Of a stretch of 64,000 nucleotides of DNA, positions 1 through 9,485 are shown piece after piece (within the stretch, counting starts at the first letter, position 1; every line of letters begins with the position of its first letter). Source of the DNA: Photorhabdus akhurstii (GTDB taxonomy: Bacteria > Pseudomonadota > Gammaproteobacteria > Enterobacterales > Enterobacteriaceae); the NCBI RefSeq assembly GCF_018448925.1, contig NZ_RCWE01000008.1, positions 62,001-126,000 of the forward strand, given 5' to 3'. The position numbers and the translations under genes were made by a program. The notes under the pieces are model-generated. The model ran no database searches. It was given only the letters and a program-made list of their open reading frames with translations, and was not told where the DNA came from.

Positions 1-1478
1 TGGCGTATGCCGTTGCTATCGTAGCGATACCACTCATTTCCTGCGCTATTGTTGGCTTGTTTCAATTCGCCTCGCGGTGTCCAAGTTAGAACTTGGCCGG
101 ATAACAAGCTGGTTTGATGGCCTCCCGCATCAAATAAGGCATCGACTTGAGTTGGATCTGCGGTCAATGTGCTGAGTACCGCGCGGTTGCTGCGATTTGA
201 AACCGTTATATCCGTCGTGTAGTTATTTTGCGCGGCTGGTGAACTATGCTGAATTTTCGTCAAATTGCCGCCACGGTCATAAGTATAAGTGCGAGTATAG
301 TTGGTGTAGGTATTGTTATCAGAAGGTAGCGCCGGAGAGGGAAGTTGGTTGCTTTGCTGACCGATATTGGCCATCTCGCGCCCGGTGGCGCTGATAAGCT
401 GATACAGGGAATCGTAGGTATAGCTATTCTCCGGGGCTACTTTCTGATTGCGCCAAAAGCGAGTGGCTTCCGCATCATTACGGATACTAATGACATTGCC
501 TACTGGGTCATATTGATAGCGTAGGTCTTGCAACACCTTGGCGTCTGATGGACGGCGAGTGGTAATGCCGATAAGCCGTTGGGTTTCCGGTTCGTAGCTG
601 TATTCAGTGACAATCCCGTTACCGTGCTCTTCACGTAATTTTTGCCCGGCGGCGGAGTAGGTTAGCGATTTGATAATCACCTGTTCCGCCTGACCTTTGA
701 GTGTTAACCAACTCCCTTTTAGCTGCCCGGCCACATCATAGGCCAGCCGCTGAATGTTGCCTTTGGCATCGGTCTGGGTCAGTAAAGCCCCGGTGGCATC
801 AGTGTTACTTTGGGTGATATAGACATCACTACTCAGTTTTTGTTGCCAGAGGCTCTGGTCTTCACCTGTCCAGTCGGCATCCTGGTTATCGGTAAGCAGT
901 TGTTGAGATTGTGATAGAACGGCGCCGGTCAGGGCAAGGCTGTTGAGTTGAGTGAGTCCTGCGGTATCGTAATGGCGGACGCACTGACCGGCAAGGTTGT
1001 GGTCTTTTTCTTGCGGCGTATTGCCGGCCCAGATAAGGCGCTCGGTCGTTTTCTCTTCTGCCTGTCCTTGTTCGCTGATAGCGAGCAGGCGACCGGGCAG
1101 GGTGTTATCTTCGTAGCGATGGTTTTGCCGGACACCGGCTGCATTGATGGTCAACACCGGGCGGCCTTCAATATCGTTGAGGGTAATCGTCCGACCGGCA
1201 TCGACGCTCTCTGTTCGCAGGATATTGCCGGTCAAATTATGTCGCCAGATAAAATTCGGTTGTACAGCGTTGTTAGTCTGTTTGGCGTCATACAGGCGAG
1301 GATCAATGCTTTGGTTCAAATATCCGCCGGCATTATATTGATGGCGGGTAATACGGGTATCGGTATTTGCTTCTGCGGTAGTGCGGTGAAAACTAATATT
1401 ACGGATAGCTAGTCCACGGTTATCGTGAACACTGACGGTAGGCGTATGGTGATAAAGTTTTGGGTCAATGTTTTCCAT
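1..1478 (-). CDS. tccC: TccC-family Tc toxin component C (3' end outside window)
   Basis: The first 492 codons of a TcC protein are present; the gene runs off the left edge in an open frame. TcC proteins form the RHS-repeat half of the TcB-TcC cocoon and carry a C-terminal toxin injected into host cells through TcA. The start MENIDPKLY, the phrase ITRHQY near residue 43 and the RHS/YD repeats (YDVAGQL, YDPVGNV, YDRGGNL) match the two complete TccC proteins here almost word for word. The last residues in the window (EWYRYDSNG) lie about 130 residues before the RHS core, so the core and the variable toxin domain are not visible and the payload is unknown. ATG at 1478 has an AGGAAG ribosome site. 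It follows the TcA gene on the same strand with a 142-bp spacer. Confidence 0.93.
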   Translation of the reverse strand, partial: MENIDPKLYHHTPTVSVHDNRGLAIRNISFHRTTAEANTDTRITRHQYNAGGYLNQSIDPRLYDAKQTNNAVQPNFIWRHNLTGNILRTESVDAGRTITLNDIEGRPVLTINAAGVRQNHRYEDNTLPGRLLAISEQGQAEEKTTERLIWAGNTPQEKDHNLAGQCVRHYDTAGLTQLNSLALTGAVLSQSQQLLTDNQDADWTGEDQSLWQQKLSSDVYITQSNTDATGALLTQTDAKGNIQRLAYDVAGQLKGSWLTLKGQAEQVIIKSLTYSAAGQKLREEHGNGIVTEYSYEPETQRLIGITTRRPSDAKVLQDLRYQYDPVGNVISIRNDAEATRFWRNQKVAPENSYTYDSLYQLISATGREMANIGQQSNQLPSPALPSDNNTYTNYTRTYTYDRGGNLTKIQHSSPAAQNNYTTDITVSNRSNRAVLSTLTADPTQVDALFDAGGHQTSLLSGQVLTWTPRGELKQANNSAGNEWYRYDSNGIR

Positions 1479-1584
1479 ATTTACTTCCTTTGTTATGTTA
1501 ATTGCATTCAGTCCTTTTACATAATAGGGATAATTTTTCTATTCAGGTACTTGAAATAACAGTGGCATGTAAGATGAATTTTAA

Positions 1585-1610
1585 TAACAGGCCCTGATTA
1601 GGACCTGTTA
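1585..1610 (-). terminator. hairpin between tcdA and tccC
   Basis: Inverted repeat TAACAGG / CCTGTTA with one internal mismatch and two further pairs, loop TGATTA, just behind the tcdA stop codon. There is no clear U-run on the minus strand, so it may be an attenuator or mRNA-stabilising stem rather than a full terminator. Similar stems sit behind the other two tcdA genes. Confidence 0.5.
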
Positions 1611-1620
1611 CGGGTGATAG

Positions 1621-4600
1621 TTATTCGAGAATAGTGTAACGAATGTGCAGAATAATATCGGTCAGCATCTGTAATATATTTTTTTGTTTACTGGCGGCAT
1701 TGGGGAAACTTAGCGTGAATGTCCCTTTGTCATTAATATCGATCCCTTCAAACGGCAGGAATTTGCCATCGTTAAAATCGAGCTGAAACTGACCGTTGTC
1801 ATTCAGGCCGTGGGAGACCGCCAAGGCTTTACAACCTTTAGCTAGCCCGGTGGCATCGCCACCATAAGACAGGACAGCCTGAACATCTTGATACGGTCCC
1901 AATAATGCCGGTAAGGAGACGCTAATTTGTTTAATGCGGCGTGTTTTACCTAACTGCATCTCTTCCGGGTAGTCATCTTTGAGTTTCAGATCTTGCAGGG
2001 TTAGCGTCGCGGATAGCGTATTGTTGGTTAATTTCAATTGATTGCCGTCGTTACCGGCGGAAGTCTCTTTATCTCCTTGTAGCAACGCTTCAATTTTATC
2101 TTTTAATGCAAAGCTTTTCTCCCCTAAGGATTGGTACACCTGCGCCAGAGAAACCGTGCGTTCCACTTCCAGTGCGCGTTGCTCTTGTTTCAGGTGCGCG
2201 TCTTCCATTTGCGCCAGGTTCAACATTAGGGTTTCTCCGGCGAGCAGGCCGGCATAGGTTCCCTGCCAGGCTCCCGGTTTAATAAAGCGTGCAGAGCTAT
2301 CATTAGTTTCCCAACGGTAAGCTTGTTCTGCCATCAAACAACGGGCGACGACTAAATCGTAAAATTGGAAATAAATGGCTGCTAACCGACCACGTAACCA
2401 ATTATACAGCGCTTGATTGCTGAATTTTCGTTGCAGGAAAGCTAGTTGCGCTTGAGTTTGTTCCTGTTGGGTTTTTAGGCCGGTTTTCTGTAATACCGCC
2501 GCTTCACGGCGTACCGTTAGTGATTTAAGTTGAGCATCGATTTGTTTCATCTCTGCTTCGGCATTATTACGCTGGATTTCCCACTCTTGACGGCGACGGC
2601 GCCATATTTCAGATTGCGAGACTTTCTCTGCTTCAATTAACAAACCTTCTGCGGCGATACCGCCACCAATCGCAATGGCATTGGCAATTGCTCCATAGCG
2701 CGTCCCCCCGACTGCAAAGCCGTAGATATTGGGCACCATCTCCAGTGCGGCGGCAGCCATGTGCAAGCCTTTCAATCCTGAGGTAATACTTTGGGAAGCT
2801 ATTCGCATATCCAGAGCTTGACGCTCACCGGCGTTGACATCTTCGTCATATAATTTGCTGTAGTTGTCAAAGCGCGATTTTGCTCCGGCTTTGGATTTTT
2901 CCAGCACAGTTTTTTCAGCATCTATTTCTTCGATGGTTTTGTCTTGAATGCTGAGCGTTGTCAAAATCAACTCTTTGGCTTGATTTTGCAGCAGAGCATT
3001 TAAGGATTCAGCATCTTGGCGTTCAATAATATTTTGCAACGTGGAGCCGAACTGTATTAGCTGAGTGACCATACTACGGGCATTTTCCAACATATGCGGG
3101 AAGCGCCACAGTGATATAAATGACTCTGGTAGTTTGCCGCCGCCTTGAGAAGTAGCAACGGCGGCGCTGAGTAACGCTTTCGGATCGGCCGGTGTGGCGT
3201 AAATCGGTAGGTGGAGAGGCTGACCATCGATAGAGAGATTATGACGTAAGTTATACAGACGCAGTTCCAGTTTGTTCCAGTAGCTCAACATAACGTCGTT
3301 GATTTGTGGCAGGAAAAGATCGGTCAGGGTATTAGCGGAGCGCAATAATAATGCTGGTGTTTGCGTGCCTTGCCGTAGAGAGGTTATTGCGTAGGCGTGT
3401 GCTTTTTGTGTGGTAGTGGCTGCGGCATTGTCCAGACGTGGATCATTCCATACAGAACTCAGAGGCAGATAGGGTTTATTGCCCAACAGGTGCAGTGCTT
3501 GCATATACCACATTTTGGCTTCGTTCAGCGTATCCCGCTCAAGTTGGCGATAGGCGTGATCGCCGCGTGCCATCAGTAGATCGAGAGTACGCATAAAGGT
3601 GGCTACTTTATAGTGCATTGGATCGTGCTGTGCCACTGCGTCAGGATCGACGGAATCCAAAGGATCACTGTTCCAACTGGTGTTTTCCAGTAATGGGCGC
3701 ACATTCCAGTGGTAGTTTTTAATTTGACCTCGAACAATATAACCGGATGGGCTCCAGACATATTTTAGCCAACGGTTGGCTTCATCAAAGTTTTGTTCAT
3801 GTAGCAAACGTTGAGCAACCATCATCGGGGTATAGTAGAACAGTTCCCAGAAGTAGAGACTATTAGCGCCGCTGAAATCCATTGGTTCCGAGACAGTTTG
3901 TATTACTCTGGCTGATGCAAGCCCTGGGAAGGTCCCATTCTTATAGGTAGTGTCGAATGTAGCGGGTTTATTATTATCCTCTTTAACGAATCGAATGAAA
4001 TTTGTTTCCACTTTTTGATAGGCCGCGTAAACATAGAGATTGTTTTTATTTCCATAAGCGTTATCAACGCGAGGTAAGAATAATTTTACTGTTGTTTGTG
4101 TAATATCGCTTAATGCTCCCTGATAAATAGGAAAATGATCACCTGCTTTAAAAATATCACCATATATAATCTTAAATGATTTATTAGTGCCGTGGATATC
4201 AGGATTATATTTATCCAAAATGAGTTCTATATAAGCGCCTATTCCCATCATCGGTTCCTGAATATTCTGAGTTTCCATACTTAGAATTGTATCAATACCA
4301 GTATTAGCTCGTTCAACTAATTGGCGAGCAAATAGCGTATTAAGGCGAATGCGATAGGCTCCCCATTGCATATATTGAGCGCCATTCTCGTCATGAAAAA
4401 GAGTTAGAGCATTATCGGTTTTAACCTTTTGAATAACAGGGATATTGAAAATTTCATAACCCAATTTGCGTCCATCATCTGCCAGTGCGGTAAAAGTGAC
4501 ATCAATACTGGCTGAATTGTTAGTAAAATTCAGATTAGAGCCATCTATTTCGAGAGCATTAAATTGGTAACACATTTCTTCAAAGCTAGGTGATGGCTGA

Positions 4601-7600
4601 ACGGAGACATCTTTATTCGCTGTAAGAGAGTATTCTTTGCCAGCTTTAATTGTGATTTGAACCTTTTCAGAAGAAATTGCTGTGTTGATATCTACTGGCC
4701 CGGAAACATCAGTAGCAGTCCCTTTACTGTCAGTCATATAGATGTATTGCTTAAGATCATCCGGTTTATTCACAGAATCTTCAGCACAATCATCACCGAT
4801 GTTAGCATTTTCATTGATTAAAGAACGTCCTGCCCCAGGAATCCAAGCCGCTACTTTAGATGAATAACTCGTGTCTCGATGGAATAATAGTCTCCCTTGA
4901 GCAAGGCCGCTAGTGTTTCCATTATATTGATAGACTGGGTAAAACATGAATCTATTTGATGAATTATTCGGATTGATTCCCAAACTAGTATAAATAATGA
5001 ATTTATCACCCAATTTGCCGTATTTCTTTATTAGATTAGACTGAATGCGCTCTCGACCTTCTTTTCCATCATGGATTATTCTTAATTTTGGTGAAATATA
5101 GATTTTCAAATCATTTGATGTAACTTTGTAATTGATAACTATATTTCCGCCATATACCTGGCTAAGATTATATTCCCCCCAATCATGGCTATTGCTATGA
5201 TTGATCAATGAAGGAATTTCATAATCCTCTGCATAGCGATTATTTATTCTTATGACGCTATTAGTATCAGAATTAGTATCGAAATGTGTATAACCGTTAT
5301 CTCGATAAGAATTGCATTGTTCATTGGTCATATCTTTGGAAGACATATCGGAGAAAATATAAAATCCTTGCATTGGTGCAGTTTTATAATCATCCAATTT
5401 CTCTTTTTTTCTATAAAACATGATTAATAGTGTATCTTCCCCTTGATAACCTGCGCAATAGAGTCCAGGTGCTTGAGATTTTGTCAGTTCTAAAGCTAGT
5501 ATTTTTTCATCTACATCAAAGGTGATTGGCACATTCCAGGTACCATCATAACGAATATGAGCCAATTTTAATTCATAGTGATAGTCTGTAGTGACTTTAT
5601 TATCCTCCTTTTGTTTAGCTGTTTCTTTTTGTTCCAGCCAAATCAGATATAATCGGGATTTATAGATAACTGGGCGAATGGTGCTTTGGTAGGGATTAAT
5701 TGCGCAGTCAATTTTGTGCCATTCACTCCAGGCATTAGCAGCGAATTTACCGTCGTTGAATTTACTGTGATCGACGCTGCGCCAGTAATATTGATTAACT
5801 TCTGTTTTGCTGTTCCCGATAAAATAGGTCAGTCCTTGGTCATTATTAACGTTATCATGATAAGCACTAATGACTTCCAAATTAGCGACTTGTTCAAACG
5901 AGGTCAGGTAAGATTTAAATGCATCTTCTACCGTATCGGCATTTAATTGGCTCTGGCTGACGGATTGCAATAACGTATCCATCATTTTCGTTTGTCCGAT
6001 ACGCATCGTCGGGTCGATATAATTTTCGGGATAGTAAACTAATTGTGAAACGCCAGCCCAAGTACTGTAACGTTTATTATATTTATCCCAATCGATAAAA
6101 AATTGACGGGTAATAACATCAGAAACGGCATGGATTTCTATATTTTCCAGCGCTCGGTTGACATACAATTGGATACTGGCAATGGCTTCGGCAATACGTG
6201 TAGTTTTTATTTCAGCGGAAACTTGATTATCAATCAGTAAGTATTGGTATAAATCGTCACGGCTTTTAATTGATGCTGCCCGATTAGCAACCTTGCCAAT
6301 ATAATAGTTGCTTAATGCGGTACTGCGAGATTCGTCCAGAAATACGTGTAGAGTATGAGTTTGTTGAGTGTCTAACCCGGCAGTTAATGCTATAGCTGCA
6401 TTTTCCCATTGGGCATAAGTCGGTGTTTTTTGAGCCGGTTTTATATAATCCAATGCTATTAGAGGGGAAATACCTTGTGGGGAGATATTTAAATTACTGG
6501 CTATATTAGTCCATTGCAGAATAATGTCGATGGATTGCCAATTGGAGAATGTATTTTCTTTAGTAACCTGCTTATAATTTTGTGCTTGAATACTGGCTTG
6601 TTCCAGTAAATTAGCATCAAGATTCATGGCGTTAGCTAATTTTTCCGCAGTTAAGGTTTTATTTTCAAAAGCCGTTAGAATAGGGGAGGCTTTTTCACCT
6701 AGAGAATTAACCCAATTGGCAAAGCGGGTTAGGATGATTAATGTTGGTGCATTATGGGCTGGTGTCGCTTTATTCGGTTCATCAGGGATGCCAAAAATAG
6801 TTGGCTTTTCGATAAATAGACGGAAAGCGTTTTCATTAATGCCGGAAGAACGATAAATCATTGTCAATTGTGCCAGACAGTGGCAGTACTGAATAATTTG
6901 TTCCTGCATTTCTGGCGGTTTTGACAATTCTGTAGTATCTCTATTTTGTAACCAGATCCAAAATTTTTCTGCCGTTATTTTATTTTCGCTTGGTTTTATC
7001 TTATCAGCCCAGAGAAGAATAGAATGTGCGACATTTTCAGATGGTAATTGTAGTGTTGCAGCAATATAAGGCGCGATGGCTGCCAGAAGTTTGGTTTTAT
7101 TTTTATCGAAGTTCTGTAAGCCATTGTAGACCGTATCGAGTAAGTTTTGAATTTCAGGCGTTAGTGTTTTGTCATAGTTGGTGGTGGTCATCAAAAATAA
7201 CTGATAGATACTCCACTTTTGTGTATGCAGCCAATTGCTTAGGGTATCGAGTCTGTTTATGAGTTTCTCCAGCTCTTTATCATCAATATCATATAAATTT
7301 ATTTTATCTTCACCAATAGTTATCAGTAGTAAATACAGTTCATCAATCGTTAATTGATGAATATCTGCCAGTAGTTTAGTCATATAAAGATTGGAAAGAT
7401 TTTTTATATTATTAGCAATTTTTCCATCGGTATTGTTATGATTGGCAATATGGAGTAAACGATAGAGGGAAATATCATCGACATTAAAAGCACGTTTAAG
7501 TACTGCTTTGTGCCAGTTATCGGTACTGTTCAGACTTAGGTCAATATTAGTGTCTTCGATAACGAAATATTGTCCATTGAGTGGCGAGGTATTAAATAGG

Positions 7601-8766
7601 CGATCAAATTGGCTAGGTTGATTACTATAGGAGTATTGTGAAATGGAATCATTACATAATATTAAGGCAGTTTCCGTACCAATATTGTATTTCTGCATAT
7701 AATATTTAACTAGAAAGATTTTCCCTAATACTGTCGGGGTAATGTTCTGTTCTGGAATAATTTCATCTAACTTTAAAAACGGCAGATTCACGGCTTGCGA
7801 TAATAAAATAATTTTATTGATTTTTAGTAAATGTATTTTCTGAGTATTTAGTTCATTATCTGGATATTTGCGAATAAATTGACTGAGTTCTTCATCACTA
7901 AAATTATAATAACTTTTCAGATATTCCGGCATTGCCAGGCAGGCAGGGTCAATATCGCCAAAATTCTGTTTATAAATTGCCTCTGCGTTAGCTTCGGTAA
8001 TCTCTTCTGTCAGAATATTAAACAGTTCTGGTGAGATAGAGTTATTAATTCCTAATAATGAAGCTTGATGCATTAATCCGGCGACCGCCGGTGATTTCTG
8101 AAATTGTTCAAGTTTCGGATCTTGTAATTGGATAGCTTTACGTACATTTTCGTAAGCATCATGATAAGGTATCGTGCCGGAAGGACGGAAAGTGGATAAC
8201 ATTTCCATCACCTTAGTATCGCTGTCCAGATTAGACTGATTAGCTTTAATTCCTTTCAACAAAATTTCATTAGACAGAGAAAGAGTGGAAAGTTCGGTAT
8301 CCATATTTTGCTGGCTGAGCGTCATTGATTGGAGGTCTGGGCGGCGTTCATCCAGATGATAAACGGAGTCGCTGGCATGTAAATTACGTGCTTCACGATA
8401 GAGTTCAGTTAAATAAGCTGCGGGGGAGAACATAGAGGAAACCGAACCCGGCGCCACATATTGGCTGGCTCGGCCACCGAATTCACTATTATAGCCTCGT
8501 AATTCAGCATGAGGGAGGGTAATACCGAGGTGCACTGCATTTTGCAACTGCGGGTTAGCGCGTTTAAGAATACGAGCTTCATATAATTGATTCTCTTTTT
8601 GTTCCTGTTGTGCATCACGATATAAGCGGTTGGTCTCTGACCAGGAGAGATGATCAGAGACTTGCTGACGAAATTCATTAAAAGAATAGTGGCAAATATC
8701 TGTCAGACAATTAATACCATATTGGCTTTGTAATACATCAGGTATCTCTTTCACGTATGAGTTCAT
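1621..8766 (-). CDS. tcdA: TcA subunit of insecticidal Tc toxin (TcdA4-like, 2381 aa)
   Basis: Pore-forming, receptor-binding subunit of a tripartite Tc toxin; family members form pentamers that dock on target cells and inject the TcC toxin. ATG at 8766 (MNSYVKEIPDVL) is chosen because AAGGA lies 7 nt upstream; the frame stays open for 12 more codons without a better site. In order: an N-terminal VRP1-like part with LKRANPQLQNAVHL, a large helical shell, a central neuraminidase/receptor-binding region (about residues 950-1530), the conserved MDFSGANSLYFWELFYY segment, a long helical coiled region (EIQRNNAEAEMKQID) for the pore, and a C-terminal TcB-binding domain ending ILHIRYTILE. It keeps a segment around residues 395-470 (FDRLFNTSPLNGQYF) absent from the other two TcA genes, and lacks the shell insertion of the 30704-37237 copy. 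Size and position suit tcdA4, but numbering is inferred. Confidence 0.95.
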   Translation of the reverse strand: MNSYVKEIPDVLQSQYGINCLTDICHYSFNEFRQQVSDHLSWSETNRLYRDAQQEQKENQLYEARILKRANPQLQNAVHLGITLPHAELRGYNSEFGGRASQYVAPGSVSSMFSPAAYLTELYREARNLHASDSVYHLDERRPDLQSMTLSQQNMDTELSTLSLSNEILLKGIKANQSNLDSDTKVMEMLSTFRPSGTIPYHDAYENVRKAIQLQDPKLEQFQKSPAVAGLMHQASLLGINNSISPELFNILTEEITEANAEAIYKQNFGDIDPACLAMPEYLKSYYNFSDEELSQFIRKYPDNELNTQKIHLLKINKIILLSQAVNLPFLKLDEIIPEQNITPTVLGKIFLVKYYMQKYNIGTETALILCNDSISQYSYSNQPSQFDRLFNTSPLNGQYFVIEDTNIDLSLNSTDNWHKAVLKRAFNVDDISLYRLLHIANHNNTDGKIANNIKNLSNLYMTKLLADIHQLTIDELYLLLITIGEDKINLYDIDDKELEKLINRLDTLSNWLHTQKWSIYQLFLMTTTNYDKTLTPEIQNLLDTVYNGLQNFDKNKTKLLAAIAPYIAATLQLPSENVAHSILLWADKIKPSENKITAEKFWIWLQNRDTTELSKPPEMQEQIIQYCHCLAQLTMIYRSSGINENAFRLFIEKPTIFGIPDEPNKATPAHNAPTLIILTRFANWVNSLGEKASPILTAFENKTLTAEKLANAMNLDANLLEQASIQAQNYKQVTKENTFSNWQSIDIILQWTNIASNLNISPQGISPLIALDYIKPAQKTPTYAQWENAAIALTAGLDTQQTHTLHVFLDESRSTALSNYYIGKVANRAASIKSRDDLYQYLLIDNQVSAEIKTTRIAEAIASIQLYVNRALENIEIHAVSDVITRQFFIDWDKYNKRYSTWAGVSQLVYYPENYIDPTMRIGQTKMMDTLLQSVSQSQLNADTVEDAFKSYLTSFEQVANLEVISAYHDNVNNDQGLTYFIGNSKTEVNQYYWRSVDHSKFNDGKFAANAWSEWHKIDCAINPYQSTIRPVIYKSRLYLIWLEQKETAKQKEDNKVTTDYHYELKLAHIRYDGTWNVPITFDVDEKILALELTKSQAPGLYCAGYQGEDTLLIMFYRKKEKLDDYKTAPMQGFYIFSDMSSKDMTNEQCNSYRDNGYTHFDTNSDTNSVIRINNRYAEDYEIPSLINHSNSHDWGEYNLSQVYGGNIVINYKVTSNDLKIYISPKLRIIHDGKEGRERIQSNLIKKYGKLGDKFIIYTSLGINPNNSSNRFMFYPVYQYNGNTSGLAQGRLLFHRDTSYSSKVAAWIPGAGRSLINENANIGDDCAEDSVNKPDDLKQYIYMTDSKGTATDVSGPVDINTAISSEKVQITIKAGKEYSLTANKDVSVQPSPSFEEMCYQFNALEIDGSNLNFTNNSASIDVTFTALADDGRKLGYEIFNIPVIQKVKTDNALTLFHDENGAQYMQWGAYRIRLNTLFARQLVERANTGIDTILSMETQNIQEPMMGIGAYIELILDKYNPDIHGTNKSFKIIYGDIFKAGDHFPIYQGALSDITQTTVKLFLPRVDNAYGNKNNLYVYAAYQKVETNFIRFVKEDNNKPATFDTTYKNGTFPGLASARVIQTVSEPMDFSGANSLYFWELFYYTPMMVAQRLLHEQNFDEANRWLKYVWSPSGYIVRGQIKNYHWNVRPLLENTSWNSDPLDSVDPDAVAQHDPMHYKVATFMRTLDLLMARGDHAYRQLERDTLNEAKMWYMQALHLLGNKPYLPLSSVWNDPRLDNAAATTTQKAHAYAITSLRQGTQTPALLLRSANTLTDLFLPQINDVMLSYWNKLELRLYNLRHNLSIDGQPLHLPIYATPADPKALLSAAVATSQGGGKLPESFISLWRFPHMLENARSMVTQLIQFGSTLQNIIERQDAESLNALLQNQAKELILTTLSIQDKTIEEIDAEKTVLEKSKAGAKSRFDNYSKLYDEDVNAGERQALDMRIASQSITSGLKGLHMAAAALEMVPNIYGFAVGGTRYGAIANAIAIGGGIAAEGLLIEAEKVSQSEIWRRRRQEWEIQRNNAEAEMKQIDAQLKSLTVRREAAVLQKTGLKTQQEQTQAQLAFLQRKFSNQALYNWLRGRLAAIYFQFYDLVVARCLMAEQAYRWETNDSSARFIKPGAWQGTYAGLLAGETLMLNLAQMEDAHLKQEQRALEVERTVSLAQVYQSLGEKSFALKDKIEALLQGDKETSAGNDGNQLKLTNNTLSATLTLQDLKLKDDYPEEMQLGKTRRIKQISVSLPALLGPYQDVQAVLSYGGDATGLAKGCKALAVSHGLNDNGQFQLDFNDGKFLPFEGIDINDKGTFTLSFPNAASKQKNILQMLTDIILHIRYTILE

Positions 8767-9070
8767 GTTTATTCCTTTTAAATCATAAGGTAAATGAAAC
8801 ATCCGTGTGATCTCTGTATCATCAATACAATAAGAGAGTGATTCCGTTCTACAGGAAGATGAGGGTAATCACTATGTCACTGTTTTCTTGAAATAGCTGT
8901 TGCAAAAAAAGCAGACGCAAAATTTGCAATTGTTTTTTGCTCAAAACTGGATGTGGAAAATCAGTAAAGGCTAGATTTTTTTATATATCGTGGACTGCTT
9001 CTTTTGGCAATGGGGTATTTTGGTCATTGCATTCGCCATTATATTTACAATAACTTAATCTTTTATTGAA

Positions 9071-9091
9071 TTTGTAACACTTTGTTACAAA
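9071..9091. repeat. perfect 9-bp inverted repeat, 3-nt loop
   Basis: TTTGTAACA and TGTTACAAA around CTT. No run of T follows, and it lies in a promoter region, so a regulator site is as likely as an RNA hairpin. Function is inferred only from position. Confidence 0.4.
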
Positions 9092-9163
9092 ATCTACTTT
9101 TTGTAAATTAAAAAAATGAAAATTTTTCTTGCTATTTGGTGATGATTTAATAATCATAACTTG

Positions 9164-9194
9164 AGTTCCGTCATATGGACAATATGACGGAACT
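9164..9194. repeat. perfect 13-bp inverted repeat, 5-nt loop
   Basis: AGTTCCGTCATAT, loop GGACA, then ATATGACGGAACT. This is the strongest stem in the tcdA/lipase spacer. It is not followed by a T-run on either strand, so a simple terminator is unlikely. It could be an operator or the end of a lost mobile element. Confidence 0.5.
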
Positions 9195-9485
9195 TTCAAC
9201 TCCTGTTCCCTTATTCAAAGGGATTAATCGATGGGGATACATTTCGTCTTCCTGTCGTTCAACTTGCTATTACTCACGGTATAAGCGGTGTTTCTTATCT
9301 GTGGTAATAGGATTTTTACTATCTTGTTTCTTTGGTGACGCAATCAATCACGGCTATTCCTGACAGGATATTGATGCTGATGAAGGTGATTGATAGCCGG
9401 GCGGGGAAATCTTGTGAGACTTTCAACGCATGACGTGGGGTCTGCGTGCTTACATATGTAACGTTAAAAGAAGGAAGTAAAACTA

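Larger units (their letters stand above)
8767..9485. promoter_or_regulatory. divergent promoter region between tcdA and lipase
   Basis: A 719-bp AT-rich spacer separating the minus-strand tcdA from the plus-strand lipase gene, so both promoters should lie here. It holds two perfect inverted repeats, listed separately. No tRNA or insertion sequence is recognisable. A 72-codon minus-strand frame at 8981-9199 is not supported as a gene. Confidence 0.5.

Noticed and set aside
948-1412. 154-codon plus-strand frame
   Set aside because: It is the antisense shadow of the tccC coding sequence; the same kind of frame appears opposite the other tccC genes.
8981-9199. 72-codon minus-strand frame with YCPYDG and several Cys, somewhat like the zinc-binding start of a small transposase
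   Set aside because: It overlaps both palindromes of the intergenic region, has no clear ribosome site and no complete Cys pattern; the resemblance is too weak.
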